Positions 49,818 through 58,402 of a stretch of 64,000 bases of DNA are shown in pieces. The position numbers were made by a program, and so were the translations under genes. This DNA comes from Streptomyces sp. ISL-36 (GTDB taxonomy: Bacteria; Actinomycetota; Actinomycetes; Streptomycetales; Streptomycetaceae): the NCBI RefSeq assembly GCF_018614205.1, contig NZ_JAGGOS010000139.1, forward strand, positions 1 through 64,000, given 5' to 3'. Within the stretch, counting starts at the first letter, position 1; every line of letters starts with the position of its first letter. Below the pieces are notes generated by a model that was not told where the DNA came from, made no database searches, and saw nothing but the letters and a program-made list of their open reading frames with translations.

Positions 49818-51034
49818 CCGCCGAGCAGCTGCCGGAGCATCCGGACTTCCTCTGGCGCAACCCCGAGCCGCGCTCCTCGTACGACGTCGTCATCGTCGGC
49901 GCGGGAGGCCACGGCCTGGCCACCGCCTACTACCTCGCCAAGAACCACGGCATCACCAACGTCGCCGTCCTGGAGAAGGGCTGGCTGGCCGGCGGCAACA
50001 TGGCGCGCAACACCACCATCATCCGCTCCAACTACCTGTGGGACGAGAGCGCGGCGATGTACGAGCACGCGCTCAAGCTGTGGGAGCGGCTCCCGGAGGA
50101 ACTGGAGTACGACTTCCTGTTCAGCCAGCGCGGCGTCCTCAACCTCGCGCACACCCTGCAGGACGTCCGCGAGGGCGTGCGCCGCGCCAACGCCAACCGC
50201 CTCAACGGGGTCGACGCCGAGTGGCTCGAACCGGACGAGGTCGCCAAGGTCTGCCCCATCCTCAACGTCTCGCCCCGCACCCGCTATCCGGTCCTCGGCG
50301 GCACCTTCCAGCCCCGGGCCGGCATCGCCAAGCACGATCATGTCGCCTGGGCACTGGCCCGCCGGGCCGACGAGATGGGCGTCGACCTGATCCAGGGCTG
50401 CGAGGTCACCGGCTTCCTCAAGGACGGCGACCGGGTCGTGGGTGTCGAGACCAACCGCGGGCGCATCCTCGCCGGGAGGGTCGGCCTCGCGGCCGCAGGA
50501 CACAGCAGCGTGCTGGCCGAGCGGGCCGGCGTCCGGCTCCCGGTGCAGTCCCATCCGCTGCAGGCGCTGGTCTCCGAGCTGCACGAGCCGGTGCACCCCA
50601 CCGTGGTGATGTCGAACCACGTGCACGTCTACGTCTCCCAGGCGCACAAGGGCGAACTGGTGATGGGCGCGGGGGTCGACTCCTACAACGGCTACGGGCA
50701 GCGCGGCTCGTTCCATGTGATCGAGCAGCAGATGGCCGCCGCCGTCGAGCTGTTCCCGGTCTTCGCCCGCGCGCACGTGCTGCGCACCTGGGGCGGCATC
50801 GTCGACGTCACCCCGGACGCCTCCCCGATCATCGGCGCCACCCCCGTCGAGAACCTGTACGTCAACTGCGGCTGGGGCACCGGCGGATTCAAGGCCACCC
50901 CGGCCGCCGGCTGGACCTTCGCCCACACCATCGCCACGGGCGAGCCGCATCCGCTGAACGCCCCCTTCGCCCTCGACCGTTTCGCGACGGGTGCGTTGAT
51001 CGACGAACACGGCGCCGCAGCCGTGGCCCACTGA
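49814..51034 (+). CDS. soxB: Sarcosine oxidase subunit beta
   Basis: 406 residues. FAD-binding VVIVGAGGHGLATAYYLAKN at the N-terminus, RNTTIIRSNYLWDESA, PRAGIAKHDHVAWALARRAD and the C-terminal NCGWGTGGFKATPAAGW, all as in heterotetrameric sarcosine oxidase. This subunit carries FAD and oxidatively demethylates sarcosine. Cytoplasmic, with SoxA, D and G. Confidence 0.95.
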   Translation: MTAEQLPEHPDFLWRNPEPRSSYDVVIVGAGGHGLATAYYLAKNHGITNVAVLEKGWLAGGNMARNTTIIRSNYLWDESAAMYEHALKLWERLPEELEYDFLFSQRGVLNLAHTLQDVREGVRRANANRLNGVDAEWLEPDEVAKVCPILNVSPRTRYPVLGGTFQPRAGIAKHDHVAWALARRADEMGVDLIQGCEVTGFLKDGDRVVGVETNRGRILAGRVGLAAAGHSSVLAERAGVRLPVQSHPLQALVSELHEPVHPTVVMSNHVHVYVSQAHKGELVMGAGVDSYNGYGQRGSFHVIEQQMAAAVELFPVFARAHVLRTWGGIVDVTPDASPIIGATPVENLYVNCGWGTGGFKATPAAGWTFAHTIATGEPHPLNAPFALDRFATGALIDEHGAAAVAH

Positions 51035-51056
51035 GAGCCTGTGGAGAGAAGGACAC

Positions 51057-51353
51057 GTGCTGCTGATCAGCTGCCCATGGTGCGGTCCCCGTGACGAGAC
51101 CGAGTACCACTACGGGGGACAGGCCCACGTCCCCTACCCCGAGACCCCCTCGGACCTCGACGACCGGCAATGGGCCGAGTACGTCTTCTACCGCGACAAC
51201 GCCAAGGGCCCCTTCGCGGAGCGGTGGATGCACAGCACCGGCTGCCGCCGCTGGTTCAACGTCCTGCGCGACACCGTCACCAACGAGGTGCTCGCCGCCT
51301 ACCGGCTCGACGAGCCGCGCCCCGAACTGCCCCAGGCCGGAGGGAACCGATGA
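51057..51353 (+). CDS. soxD: Sarcosine oxidase subunit delta
   Basis: 98 residues. Zinc-binding CPWCGPRDETEYHYGGQAH at the N-terminus and HSTGCRRWFNVLRDT later, as in the delta subunit, which stabilises the complex. Starts at GTG 51057 (GAGAGAAGGA upstream) and overlaps soxA. Confidence 0.95.
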   Translation: MLLISCPWCGPRDETEYHYGGQAHVPYPETPSDLDDRQWAEYVFYRDNAKGPFAERWMHSTGCRRWFNVLRDTVTNEVLAAYRLDEPRPELPQAGGNR

Positions 51354-54300
51354 CCGACCAGCAATTCCGGCTCCGGCAAGGAGGCCGCATCGACCGCGGC
51401 ACCGTGCTGCGGTTCACTGTCGACGGGCGGGAACTGACCGGCCACCCCGGAGACACCGTCGCCTCGGCCCTGCTGGCGAACGGGATCACCGAGGCCGCCC
51501 CCTCGCTCTACCGCGGCCGCCCGCGCGGCATCGTCGCCGCAGGCGTCGAGGAGCCCAACGCCCTGCTGCAGATCGACGGCCCGTGCTCGGAGGGCATGCT
51601 CCCGGCGACGACGGTGGAGCTGTACGACGGCCTCTGCGCCACGACGCTGTCCGGGATGGGCCGACTCGACCCGACCCCCGATCCCGCCGTCTACGACAAG
51701 AAGTACGTCCACACCGACGTCCTGGTCGTCGGCGCGGGCCCGGCCGGCCTCGCCGCCGCCGCCGCTGCCGCCGGTTCCGGCGCCCGGGTGATCCTCCTCG
51801 ACGACCAGCCCGAGCCGGGCGGTTCACTGCTCTCCTGCCGTACCGAGAGGGCCGGCGCGCAGACCGCCCTCGCGTGGGTCGCCGAAGCCCGCGCGGTGCT
51901 CGACGCCGCCCCCGAGGCCGTCGTCCTGCAGCGCACCACGGCCTTCGGCAGCTACGACGACAACTATGTGCTGGCCCTGCAGCGGCGTACCGACCACCTC
52001 GGAGCCGACGCCCCCGCACCGTCCGCAGGCGTCTCCCGCCAGCGCCTGTGGCACATCCGGGCCCGCCAGGTGGTCCTGGCGACCGGCGCGCACGAGCGTC
52101 CGCTGGTCTTCGCCGGCAACGACCGGCCCGGCGTGATGCTCGCCGCGGCCGTGCGCTCGTACCTCAACCGGTACGCCGTGGCTCCGGGCTCGCGGGCCGT
52201 GGTGAGCACGACCAACGACAGCGCCTACGACACGGTCGCCGACCTCCACGCCGCCGGCATCGACATCGCCGGCGTCGTGGACGCGCGCCCCGAGCTTTCC
52301 CCCCGGGCCGCCGAGGTCGCCGCGGCGACTGGCGCGCGGGTCCTGACGGGCAGTGCCGTGGTCGACACCGCGGGCGTCGGCCGCCTCACCGGCGTCACCG
52401 TCCAGGCCCTCGACGAGAACGGTCGACTCACCGGCGAACCGGAGTCCTTCGGCTGCGACCTGCTCGCCGTCTCCGGCGGGTGGAGCCCGGTGGTGCACCT
52501 GCACAGCCAGCGCCAGGGGCGACTGCGCTGGGACGAGGACCTGGTCGCCTTCGTCCCCGAAGGCACCGTACGGAACCAGCACGTCGTCGGCGCTGCCCGC
52601 GGGACCTACGACCTCGACGGCTGTCTCGCCGAGGGGGCGCGGGCCGGTGCGCTGGCCGCGACGGACGCCGGGTTCCCGGTTCCCGTACCGCCGTCCGGCG
52701 ACGCGCGGTCCGGAGCCGGCCTGGTGCGCGCACTGTGGCTGGTGCCCGCGCCCGGCACAAGCCCCGGCATCAGCCCGGGCACCAGCCCGGGCGGCGAATC
52801 CGACGGCGAACCCGGCAGCGAATCCGACGGCGAACCCGGCAGCGAATCCGACGGCGAACCCGGCAGCGAATCCGACGGCGGTCCCGGCAGCGAATCCGGC
52901 GGCAGTCCCGGCAGCGGTCCCGGCGGCTGGGACACTCACTTCGTCGACCTGCAGCGCGACGTCACGGTCGCCGATGTCTGGCGGTCCACCGGCGCCGGCA
53001 TGCGCGGTGTCGAGCACGTCAAGCGCTACACCTCCCTCGGCACCGCCAACGATCAGGGCAAGACGTCCGGCGTCAACGCGATCGGTGTGATCGCCGAGGC
53101 GCTCGGCGCGGGAGCATCCCCCGGCGAGATCGGCACCACGGCCTACCGCGCGCCGTACACGCCGGTGGCGTTCGCCGCCCTGGCCGGGCGCGAGCGCGGC
53201 GAGCTGTTCGATCCCGAGCGCACGACCTCCGTCCACAGCTGGCACGTGGCGCACGGCGCGGAGTTCGAGGACGTCGGGCAGTGGAAGCGCCCTCGGCACT
53301 ACCCCCGGCCCGGCGAGGACATGGACACCGCAGTGGCCCGCGAGTGCCGTGCGGCCCGTGACGGAGTGGCGTTCATGGACGCCTCCACCCTCGGCAAGAT
53401 CGAGATCTGGGGCGCGGACGCGGGCGAGTTCCTCAACCGCGTCTACACCAACGCGTTCAAGAAGCTCAAGCCCGGCCTCGCCCGCTACGGCGTGATGTGC
53501 AAGCCGGACGGGATGATCTTCGACGACGGTGTGACGCTGCGCCTCGACGACAACCGCTACTTCATGACCACCACGACCGGCGGCGCGGCCGGCGTCCTGG
53601 ACTGGCTGGAGGAGTGGCTGCAGACCGAGTGGCCCGAACTCGACGTCCGCTGCACCTCGGTGACCGAGCAGTGGACGACGATCGCCGTCGTCGGTCCCAG
53701 GTCGCGCCAGGTCGTCGGCCGGCTCGCGCCCGACCTCGACCTGTCCGCCGAGGCGTTCCCCTTCATGGCCTTCCGCGAGACCACCCTGGCCTCCGGTGTC
53801 CCGGCCCGCATCTGCCGGATCTCCTTCTCCGGCGAACTCGCCTACGAGATCAATGTCTCGGCCTGGTACGGCCTGGCCGTCTGGGAGCAGGTGTACGAGG
53901 CCGGGCAGCCGTACGGCATCACCCCGTACGGCACCGAGACCATGCACGTCCTGCGCGCCGAGAAGGGCTACATCATCGTCGGCCAGGACACCGACGGCAC
54001 CGTCACCCCACAGGACGCGGGCATGTCCTGGGTGGTCTCCAAGCAGAAGGACTTCATCGGAAAGCGGTCCCACTCCCGCGCCGACACGTCCCGCGCCGAC
54101 CGCAAGCAGCTGGTCGGCCTGCTGCCGAGCGATCGCACCACCCGGCTGCCGGAGGGCACGCAGCTCATCGCGCCGGGCGTGCCCCTCACCCCCGAGGCCG
54201 GACCGGTGCCGATGCTCGGGCACGTCACCTCCAGCTACCACAGCCCGGCCCTCGGCCGCCCCTTCGCCCTCGCCCTCGTGGCCGACGGGCGCGCCCGGAT

Positions 54301-54400
54301 CGGCGAGACCCTGCTCGCTCCGGTGGGCGAGGACCTGGTGCCCGTCGAAGTCGCCGACTTCGTCCTCTACGACCCCGAAGGGACCAAGCGAGATGGCTGA
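51350..54400 (+). CDS. soxA: Sarcosine oxidase subunit alpha with an expanded repeat linker
   Basis: 1016 residues. N-terminal ferredoxin-like region (HPGDTVASALLANG), NAD-binding VVGAGPAGLAAAAAAAGSG near residue 126, then a C-terminal GcvT-like tetrahydrofolate domain (FMDASTLGKIEIWGADAGEF, GTETMHVLRAEKGYI, DTDGTVTPQDAGMSWVV). It passes the methyl-derived one-carbon unit to tetrahydrofolate. Residues ~468-527 are a Ser/Gly/Glu/Pro-rich segment built from repeats, between the two halves, longer than I expect for the family and probably a flexible linker. ATG 51350 overlaps the soxD stop; AGGGAACC precedes it. Confidence 0.95.
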   Translation: MTDQQFRLRQGGRIDRGTVLRFTVDGRELTGHPGDTVASALLANGITEAAPSLYRGRPRGIVAAGVEEPNALLQIDGPCSEGMLPATTVELYDGLCATTLSGMGRLDPTPDPAVYDKKYVHTDVLVVGAGPAGLAAAAAAAGSGARVILLDDQPEPGGSLLSCRTERAGAQTALAWVAEARAVLDAAPEAVVLQRTTAFGSYDDNYVLALQRRTDHLGADAPAPSAGVSRQRLWHIRARQVVLATGAHERPLVFAGNDRPGVMLAAAVRSYLNRYAVAPGSRAVVSTTNDSAYDTVADLHAAGIDIAGVVDARPELSPRAAEVAAATGARVLTGSAVVDTAGVGRLTGVTVQALDENGRLTGEPESFGCDLLAVSGGWSPVVHLHSQRQGRLRWDEDLVAFVPEGTVRNQHVVGAARGTYDLDGCLAEGARAGALAATDAGFPVPVPPSGDARSGAGLVRALWLVPAPGTSPGISPGTSPGGESDGEPGSESDGEPGSESDGEPGSESDGGPGSESGGSPGSGPGGWDTHFVDLQRDVTVADVWRSTGAGMRGVEHVKRYTSLGTANDQGKTSGVNAIGVIAEALGAGASPGEIGTTAYRAPYTPVAFAALAGRERGELFDPERTTSVHSWHVAHGAEFEDVGQWKRPRHYPRPGEDMDTAVARECRAARDGVAFMDASTLGKIEIWGADAGEFLNRVYTNAFKKLKPGLARYGVMCKPDGMIFDDGVTLRLDDNRYFMTTTTGGAAGVLDWLEEWLQTEWPELDVRCTSVTEQWTTIAVVGPRSRQVVGRLAPDLDLSAEAFPFMAFRETTLASGVPARICRISFSGELAYEINVSAWYGLAVWEQVYEAGQPYGITPYGTETMHVLRAEKGYIIVGQDTDGTVTPQDAGMSWVVSKQKDFIGKRSHSRADTSRADRKQLVGLLPSDRTTRLPEGTQLIAPGVPLTPEAGPVPMLGHVTSSYHSPALGRPFALALVADGRARIGETLLAPVGEDLVPVEVADFVLYDPEGTKRDG
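52796..52915 (+). repeat. Five tandem 24-bp repeats inside soxA
   Basis: Unit GAATCCGACGGCGAACCCGGCAGC starts at 52796, 52820 and 52844 (identical), then two diverged copies at 52868 and 52892. Each unit keeps frame and encodes ESDGEPGS. A shorter 12-bp repeat (encoding SPGT/SPGI) precedes at about 52757-52792. Confidence 0.95.
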
Positions 54401-55082
54401 GCCGACGATCGACGCAGGCGCAGGCGCAGGCGCAGGCGCAGGGACGGGCGCGGGCGCGGGCCGGGGCGCCGGGACGGGCGCGGACGCGGTGGCCCTGCGC
54501 ACCAGCCCCCTGGCCCATCTGGCGGAGCGGATGCGCGCCGCCGGCGTCACCGGCGCCCGCGGCGTCACGCTCACCGAGTGGCCGTTCCTCACCATGGTGA
54601 ACCTGCGCGTCGATCCCGCTTCCGAAGCGGCCGACCGCATCGAGAAGACCCTGGGCGCCCCGCTCCCGCGCCAGTGCGGCCACACCACCACGTGGGGTCC
54701 GCAAACGGTCCTCTGGCTCGGCCCCGACGAGTGGCTCGTGCTGTCCCAGGCCGACAATGCCGCCGTCGCCGCGGAGTTGCGGGAGGCGCTCGGCGCAGAC
54801 CCGGGCTCGGTGGTGGACGTCTCGGCGAACCGCACCACGCTGGAACTGAGCGGCCCGGCCGCCCGGGCGGTGCTGGAGAAGGGCTGCCCGCTGGACCTGC
54901 ATCCCCGGGCCTTCGGCCCCGGCCAGGCGGTGTCGACCACGGTGGGACCTGTTGCCGTGCTGCTCTGGCAGGTCGACGACGTACCGACGTACCGGCTGTT
55001 CCCTCGCTCTTCGTTCGCCGACTACCTGGCGCGCTGGCTCATCGACGCCATGAGCGAGTATCGCGCCCCGGAGGTCCCCTGA
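54393..55082 (+). CDS. soxG: Sarcosine oxidase subunit gamma
   Basis: 229 residues. The core matches the gamma subunit (SPLAHLAERMRAAG, PQTVLWLGPDEWLVLS, SVVDVSANRTTLELSGPAA, YRLFPRSSFADYLARWL). The N-terminus has a Gly-Ala repeat (residues ~8-30) from GGCGCA hexanucleotide repeats, not part of the usual subunit. It overlaps both soxA (8 bp) and sdaA (TGATG). Confidence 0.93.
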   Translation: MAEPTIDAGAGAGAGAGTGAGAGRGAGTGADAVALRTSPLAHLAERMRAAGVTGARGVTLTEWPFLTMVNLRVDPASEAADRIEKTLGAPLPRQCGHTTTWGPQTVLWLGPDEWLVLSQADNAAVAAELREALGADPGSVVDVSANRTTLELSGPAARAVLEKGCPLDLHPRAFGPGQAVSTTVGPVAVLLWQVDDVPTYRLFPRSSFADYLARWLIDAMSEYRAPEVP

Positions 55083-56461
55083 TGGCGTTGAGCGCGTTCG
55101 ATCTGTACTCGGTCGGCATCGGCCCTTCCTCCTCCCACACGGTGGGGCCGATGCGGGCGGCCCGGCGCTTCGTCGGGCTCCTCGACGGCGAGGGCCTGCT
55201 GCCCACCGTCAGCCGAGTGCGGGCCGAACTGTTCGGGTCGCTCGGCGCGACCGGCCACGGGCACGGCTCGGACAAGGCCGTCGTCCTCGGCCTGGAGGAC
55301 GAGGATCCCGCCACCGTGGACACCGAACGGGCCGACGCCCGGGTGGCGGAGGTGCGCGACAGCAACACCCTGCTCCTGGCGGGCAAGCACCGGATCGGCT
55401 TCGACAGCGATGCCGACCTGGTACTGCACCGGCGCACGTCGCTGCCCGAACACCCCAACGGCATGGTGTTCCACGCCTTCGCCGACGACGGCCGGGTGCT
55501 CGGCAAGCGGACCTACTACTCCGTGGGGGGCGGCTTCGTCGTCGACGAGGCCGCCACCGGCGCCGACCGTGTCGTGGCGGACACCACACGCGTGCCCTTC
55601 CCCTTCGACTCGGCAGCCGAACTGCTCGCGCACTGCGCTCGGGAAGGCCTCGCCATCAGCGACATCATGCTCGCCAACGAACAGGCCTGGCGCCCCGAGG
55701 CCGACGTACGGGCGGGACTGCTGCACCTGTGGTCGGTCATGCAGGAATGTGTGGAGCGCGGATGCCGCCGAGAACGAGAAGGGGTGCTGCCGGGCGGCCT
55801 GCGGGTGCCACGCCGGGCACCGGCGCTGCACCAGGACCTGACCGCGAGGACCGGGGGCCGAGACCCGCTGGAGGTCATGGACTGGGTGAACCTGTTCGCC
55901 CTGGCCGTCAACGAGGAGAACGCCTCCGGCGGCCGCATCGTGACCGCCCCGACCAACGGGGCGGCCGGCATCATCCCCGCCGTACTGCACTACTACGCGC
56001 GGTTCGTACCCGGCGCCGACGACGACGGCGTGGTGCGCTTCCTGCTGACCGCCGCCGCGATCGGCATCCTTTTCAAGCAGAACGCCTCCCTCTCCGGCGC
56101 CGAGGTCGGCTGCCAGGGCGAGGTCGGCTCGGCCTGCTCCATGGCGGCCGGAGCCCTGTGCGAGGTCCTCGGTGGCACACCGGCGCAGGTCGAGAACGCC
56201 GCCGAGGTCGGTATCGAACACAATCTGGGGCTCACCTGCGATCCGGTCGGCGGCCTGGTCCAGATCCCCTGCATCGAGCGCAACGCCGTCGCCGGCAACA
56301 AGGCGATCAACGCGGCGCGGCTCGCCCTGGCCGGTGACGGCACGCACAAGGTCAGCCTGGACAAGGCGATCAAGACCATGCGCGACACCGGCCGGGACAT
56401 GAAGGTCAAGTACAAGGAGACCGCCCGCGGCGGCCTCGCCGTCAACGTCATCGAATGCTGA
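55082..56461 (+). CDS. sdaA: L-serine dehydratase, iron-sulfur, single chain
   Basis: 459 residues. N-terminal beta domain with GIGPSSSHTVGPMRAA; C-terminal alpha domain with ASGGRIVTAPTNGAAGIIPA, EVGCQGEVGSACSMAAGA and GLTCDPVGGLVQIPCIERNA, whose cysteines hold the 4Fe-4S cluster. It deaminates serine to pyruvate and ammonia, giving an exit for serine made by GlyA. Starts at ATG 55082 overlapping the soxG stop. Confidence 0.95.
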   Translation: MALSAFDLYSVGIGPSSSHTVGPMRAARRFVGLLDGEGLLPTVSRVRAELFGSLGATGHGHGSDKAVVLGLEDEDPATVDTERADARVAEVRDSNTLLLAGKHRIGFDSDADLVLHRRTSLPEHPNGMVFHAFADDGRVLGKRTYYSVGGGFVVDEAATGADRVVADTTRVPFPFDSAAELLAHCAREGLAISDIMLANEQAWRPEADVRAGLLHLWSVMQECVERGCRREREGVLPGGLRVPRRAPALHQDLTARTGGRDPLEVMDWVNLFALAVNEENASGGRIVTAPTNGAAGIIPAVLHYYARFVPGADDDGVVRFLLTAAAIGILFKQNASLSGAEVGCQGEVGSACSMAAGALCEVLGGTPAQVENAAEVGIEHNLGLTCDPVGGLVQIPCIERNAVAGNKAINAARLALAGDGTHKVSLDKAIKTMRDTGRDMKVKYKETARGGLAVNVIEC

Positions 56462-56465
56462 CACC

Positions 56466-57401
56466 ATGACTGATTCCCCGGCTTCCGCCACGTCCCCCGC
56501 CCCTTCGCCGACCGACCCCGCCACGGCGCCGGTCGACCCCGCCACGGCGCCGGTCGAGCACGTCCTCACCCTCGACTGCCCCGAGGCGCCCGGCATCGTC
56601 CATGCCGTCTCGCGGTTCCTGGTCGAGCACGGCAGCGACATCATCGACAACCAGCAGTTCGGCGACCGCCGAGACGGCCACTTCTTCATGCGGGTGCACT
56701 TCGCCGCCTCCGGCAGCGAGAACACCACGCAGCCCCTGCGCCGCGACTTCGCCGCCGTGGCGGCCCCCTTCGCCATGCGATGGCACCTCGAACCGGTCAC
56801 CACCCGGCGCCGCGTGCTGGTCATGGTGTCGCGCTACGGCCACTGCCTCAACGACCTGCTCTACCGCACGCGCAGCGGCGACCTGCCCATCGACGTGGTC
56901 GCGGTGGTCTCCAACCACCGCGACCACGAGGCACTCGTCGCCTGGCACGGCATCCCGTTCTTCCACGTACCGGTCACCGCGGCGACCAAACCGGGGGCCG
57001 AAGCCCGACTCCTGGAGATCGTCGACTCGTTCGACGTCGACCTGGTGGTCCTGGCGCGCTACATGCAGGTGCTCTCCGACGACCTCTGCACCCGACTGGC
57101 CGGCCGGGCGATCAACATCCACCACTCGTTCCTGCCGAGCTTCAAGGGAGCCAAGCCCTACCACCAGGCCCACGACCGCGGCGTCAAACTCGTCGGCGCG
57201 ACGGCCCACTATGTCACCGCCGACCTCGACGAAGGCCCGATCATCGCCCAGGAGGTCATCCCCGTCGACCACAGCCACACCGCCGCCGACCTGGCCGCCA
57301 TCGGCCGCGACGCGGAGTCGGCAGCCCTGGCCCGAGCGGTCCGCTGGCACTGCGAAGGCCGCGTGTTCGTCCAGGGCAGACGCACGGCGGTCCTGCGCTG
57401 A
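56466..57401 (+). CDS. purU: Formyltetrahydrofolate deformylase
   Basis: 311 residues. ACT domain (TLDCPEAPGIVHAVSRFL) then the formyltransferase-like domain with catalytic INIHHSFLPSFKGAKPYHQA and GATAHYVTADLDEGPI. It hydrolyses 10-formyl-tetrahydrofolate to formate and tetrahydrofolate, recycling the carrier loaded by sarcosine oxidase. The first ~33 residues are Ala/Pro/Thr-rich with a duplicated DPATAPV. Last gene of the operon; a strong terminator follows. Confidence 0.95.
   Translation: MTDSPASATSPAPSPTDPATAPVDPATAPVEHVLTLDCPEAPGIVHAVSRFLVEHGSDIIDNQQFGDRRDGHFFMRVHFAASGSENTTQPLRRDFAAVAAPFAMRWHLEPVTTRRRVLVMVSRYGHCLNDLLYRTRSGDLPIDVVAVVSNHRDHEALVAWHGIPFFHVPVTAATKPGAEARLLEIVDSFDVDLVVLARYMQVLSDDLCTRLAGRAINIHHSFLPSFKGAKPYHQAHDRGVKLVGATAHYVTADLDEGPIIAQEVIPVDHSHTAADLAAIGRDAESAALARAVRWHCEGRVFVQGRRTAVLR
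56514..56555 (+). repeat. Two tandem 21-bp repeats in the 5' end of purU
   Basis: GACCCCGCCACGGCGCCGGTC occurs at 56514-56534 and 56535-56555, in frame, encoding DPATAPV twice. Confidence 0.9.
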
Positions 57402-57430
57402 ACGTCCGGACGACGAGCGACGCTCAGGTC

Positions 57431-57460
57431 GTCCGCGCCCTGGTCGTACAGGGCGCGGAC
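57431..57460. terminator. 12-bp perfect terminator of the glyA-purU operon
   Basis: GTCCGCGCCCTG (57431-57442) and CAGGGCGCGGAC (57449-57460) around a 6-base loop, 30 bases after the purU stop. Confidence 0.8.
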
Positions 57461-57552
57461 AGGATCTGGGGTACGTCGCTGAGGGCCGGCCCCGCTGCGC
57501 AGCGGTGAGGGTCGTGGCACCATGTCGCTCTTCGGTTGGGGAGTGGAGACAG

Positions 57553-58374
57553 ATGCCGGTGCTGATGACGGGCTTCGACCAGTGTGAGCGGCTCATGTGG
57601 GCGGGCCGGGGATCTGCCTATGCCGAAAGCTTCGCCAGGCTGTGCGCGTATCCGGTGCCGCAGCTGCTCGATGCCGCCGAGGTCGGGCCGGGCGTGCGGA
57701 TGCTCGATGTCGGAACTGGCCCCGGTACCGCCGCCGCGGCCGCATGCGCCCGGGGCGCGATGGTGACAGCTGTGGATGCCGAGCCGACCATGGTCGAGTT
57801 GGCCAAGCAGGCCCTCCCTGCTGTTGACGTTCACGTGGCCGCGCTTCCTGACCTTCCTTTCGAAGACGGAGAGTTCGACGCCGTCGTGGCCAACTTCGTG
57901 CTGAACCATGTGGGTCGGCCCAAGATCGCTCTGGCCGAGCTACGCCGTGTCGTGAGGCCGAACGGCTGGATCGCGCTGACCATATGGGCGGCGCCGCCGG
58001 CCCCCGGACAGGCGCTGCTAGGCCGAGCGATCCAGGCCGCTGGAGCCGTGCGTCCACCCCACCTGCCGGCAGGATTGGCCCCGGAAGAGGACTTTCCCCG
58101 CGACGAGAGCGGTCTGACGGGCCTGATGGATGCTGCGGGTCTGCGGGAGACGAGGTGTGAGAGCTTGCGCTGGGACCACCGCGCTACCGCCGAAGAGTGG
58201 TGGAGCGGTCCGGCGGCCGGCGTGGCGTTCGGCGGCCAGATGGTGCAGAGCCAGAATCCGTTGATCCGCGCGGAGATCAAGCGCAACTTCGATCGATTCA
58301 GCTCCGCGTTCGCCGATGAAGACGGTGTACTGACGCTGCCGCATGCGGCTCTGCTGGCCCGTGCTCGTCGCTGA
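57553..58374 (+). CDS. SAM-dependent class I methyltransferase
   Basis: 273 residues. Motif I LDVGTGPGTAAAA near residue 51, acidic residue in VTAVDAEPTMVELA, LPFEDGEFDAVVANFVLNHV and LRRVVRPNGWIALTIW, the Methyltransf_11 layout found in UbiE-like enzymes. Substrate is unknown. Start ATG 57553 with GGAGTGGAGAC upstream. It looks slightly less G/C-biased than its neighbours by eye. It converges on the receptor gene to its right. Confidence 0.88.
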   Translation: MPVLMTGFDQCERLMWAGRGSAYAESFARLCAYPVPQLLDAAEVGPGVRMLDVGTGPGTAAAAACARGAMVTAVDAEPTMVELAKQALPAVDVHVAALPDLPFEDGEFDAVVANFVLNHVGRPKIALAELRRVVRPNGWIALTIWAAPPAPGQALLGRAIQAAGAVRPPHLPAGLAPEEDFPRDESGLTGLMDAAGLRETRCESLRWDHRATAEEWWSGPAAGVAFGGQMVQSQNPLIRAEIKRNFDRFSSAFADEDGVLTLPHAALLARARR

Positions 58375-58402
58375 TCACCGCCGGGCAGAGCCAGCTCGGG
58401 CA

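Noticed and set aside
52796..52915. Mobile element or CRISPR within soxA
   Set aside because: Repeats are in frame with no spacers or terminal inverted repeats; simple tandem expansion.
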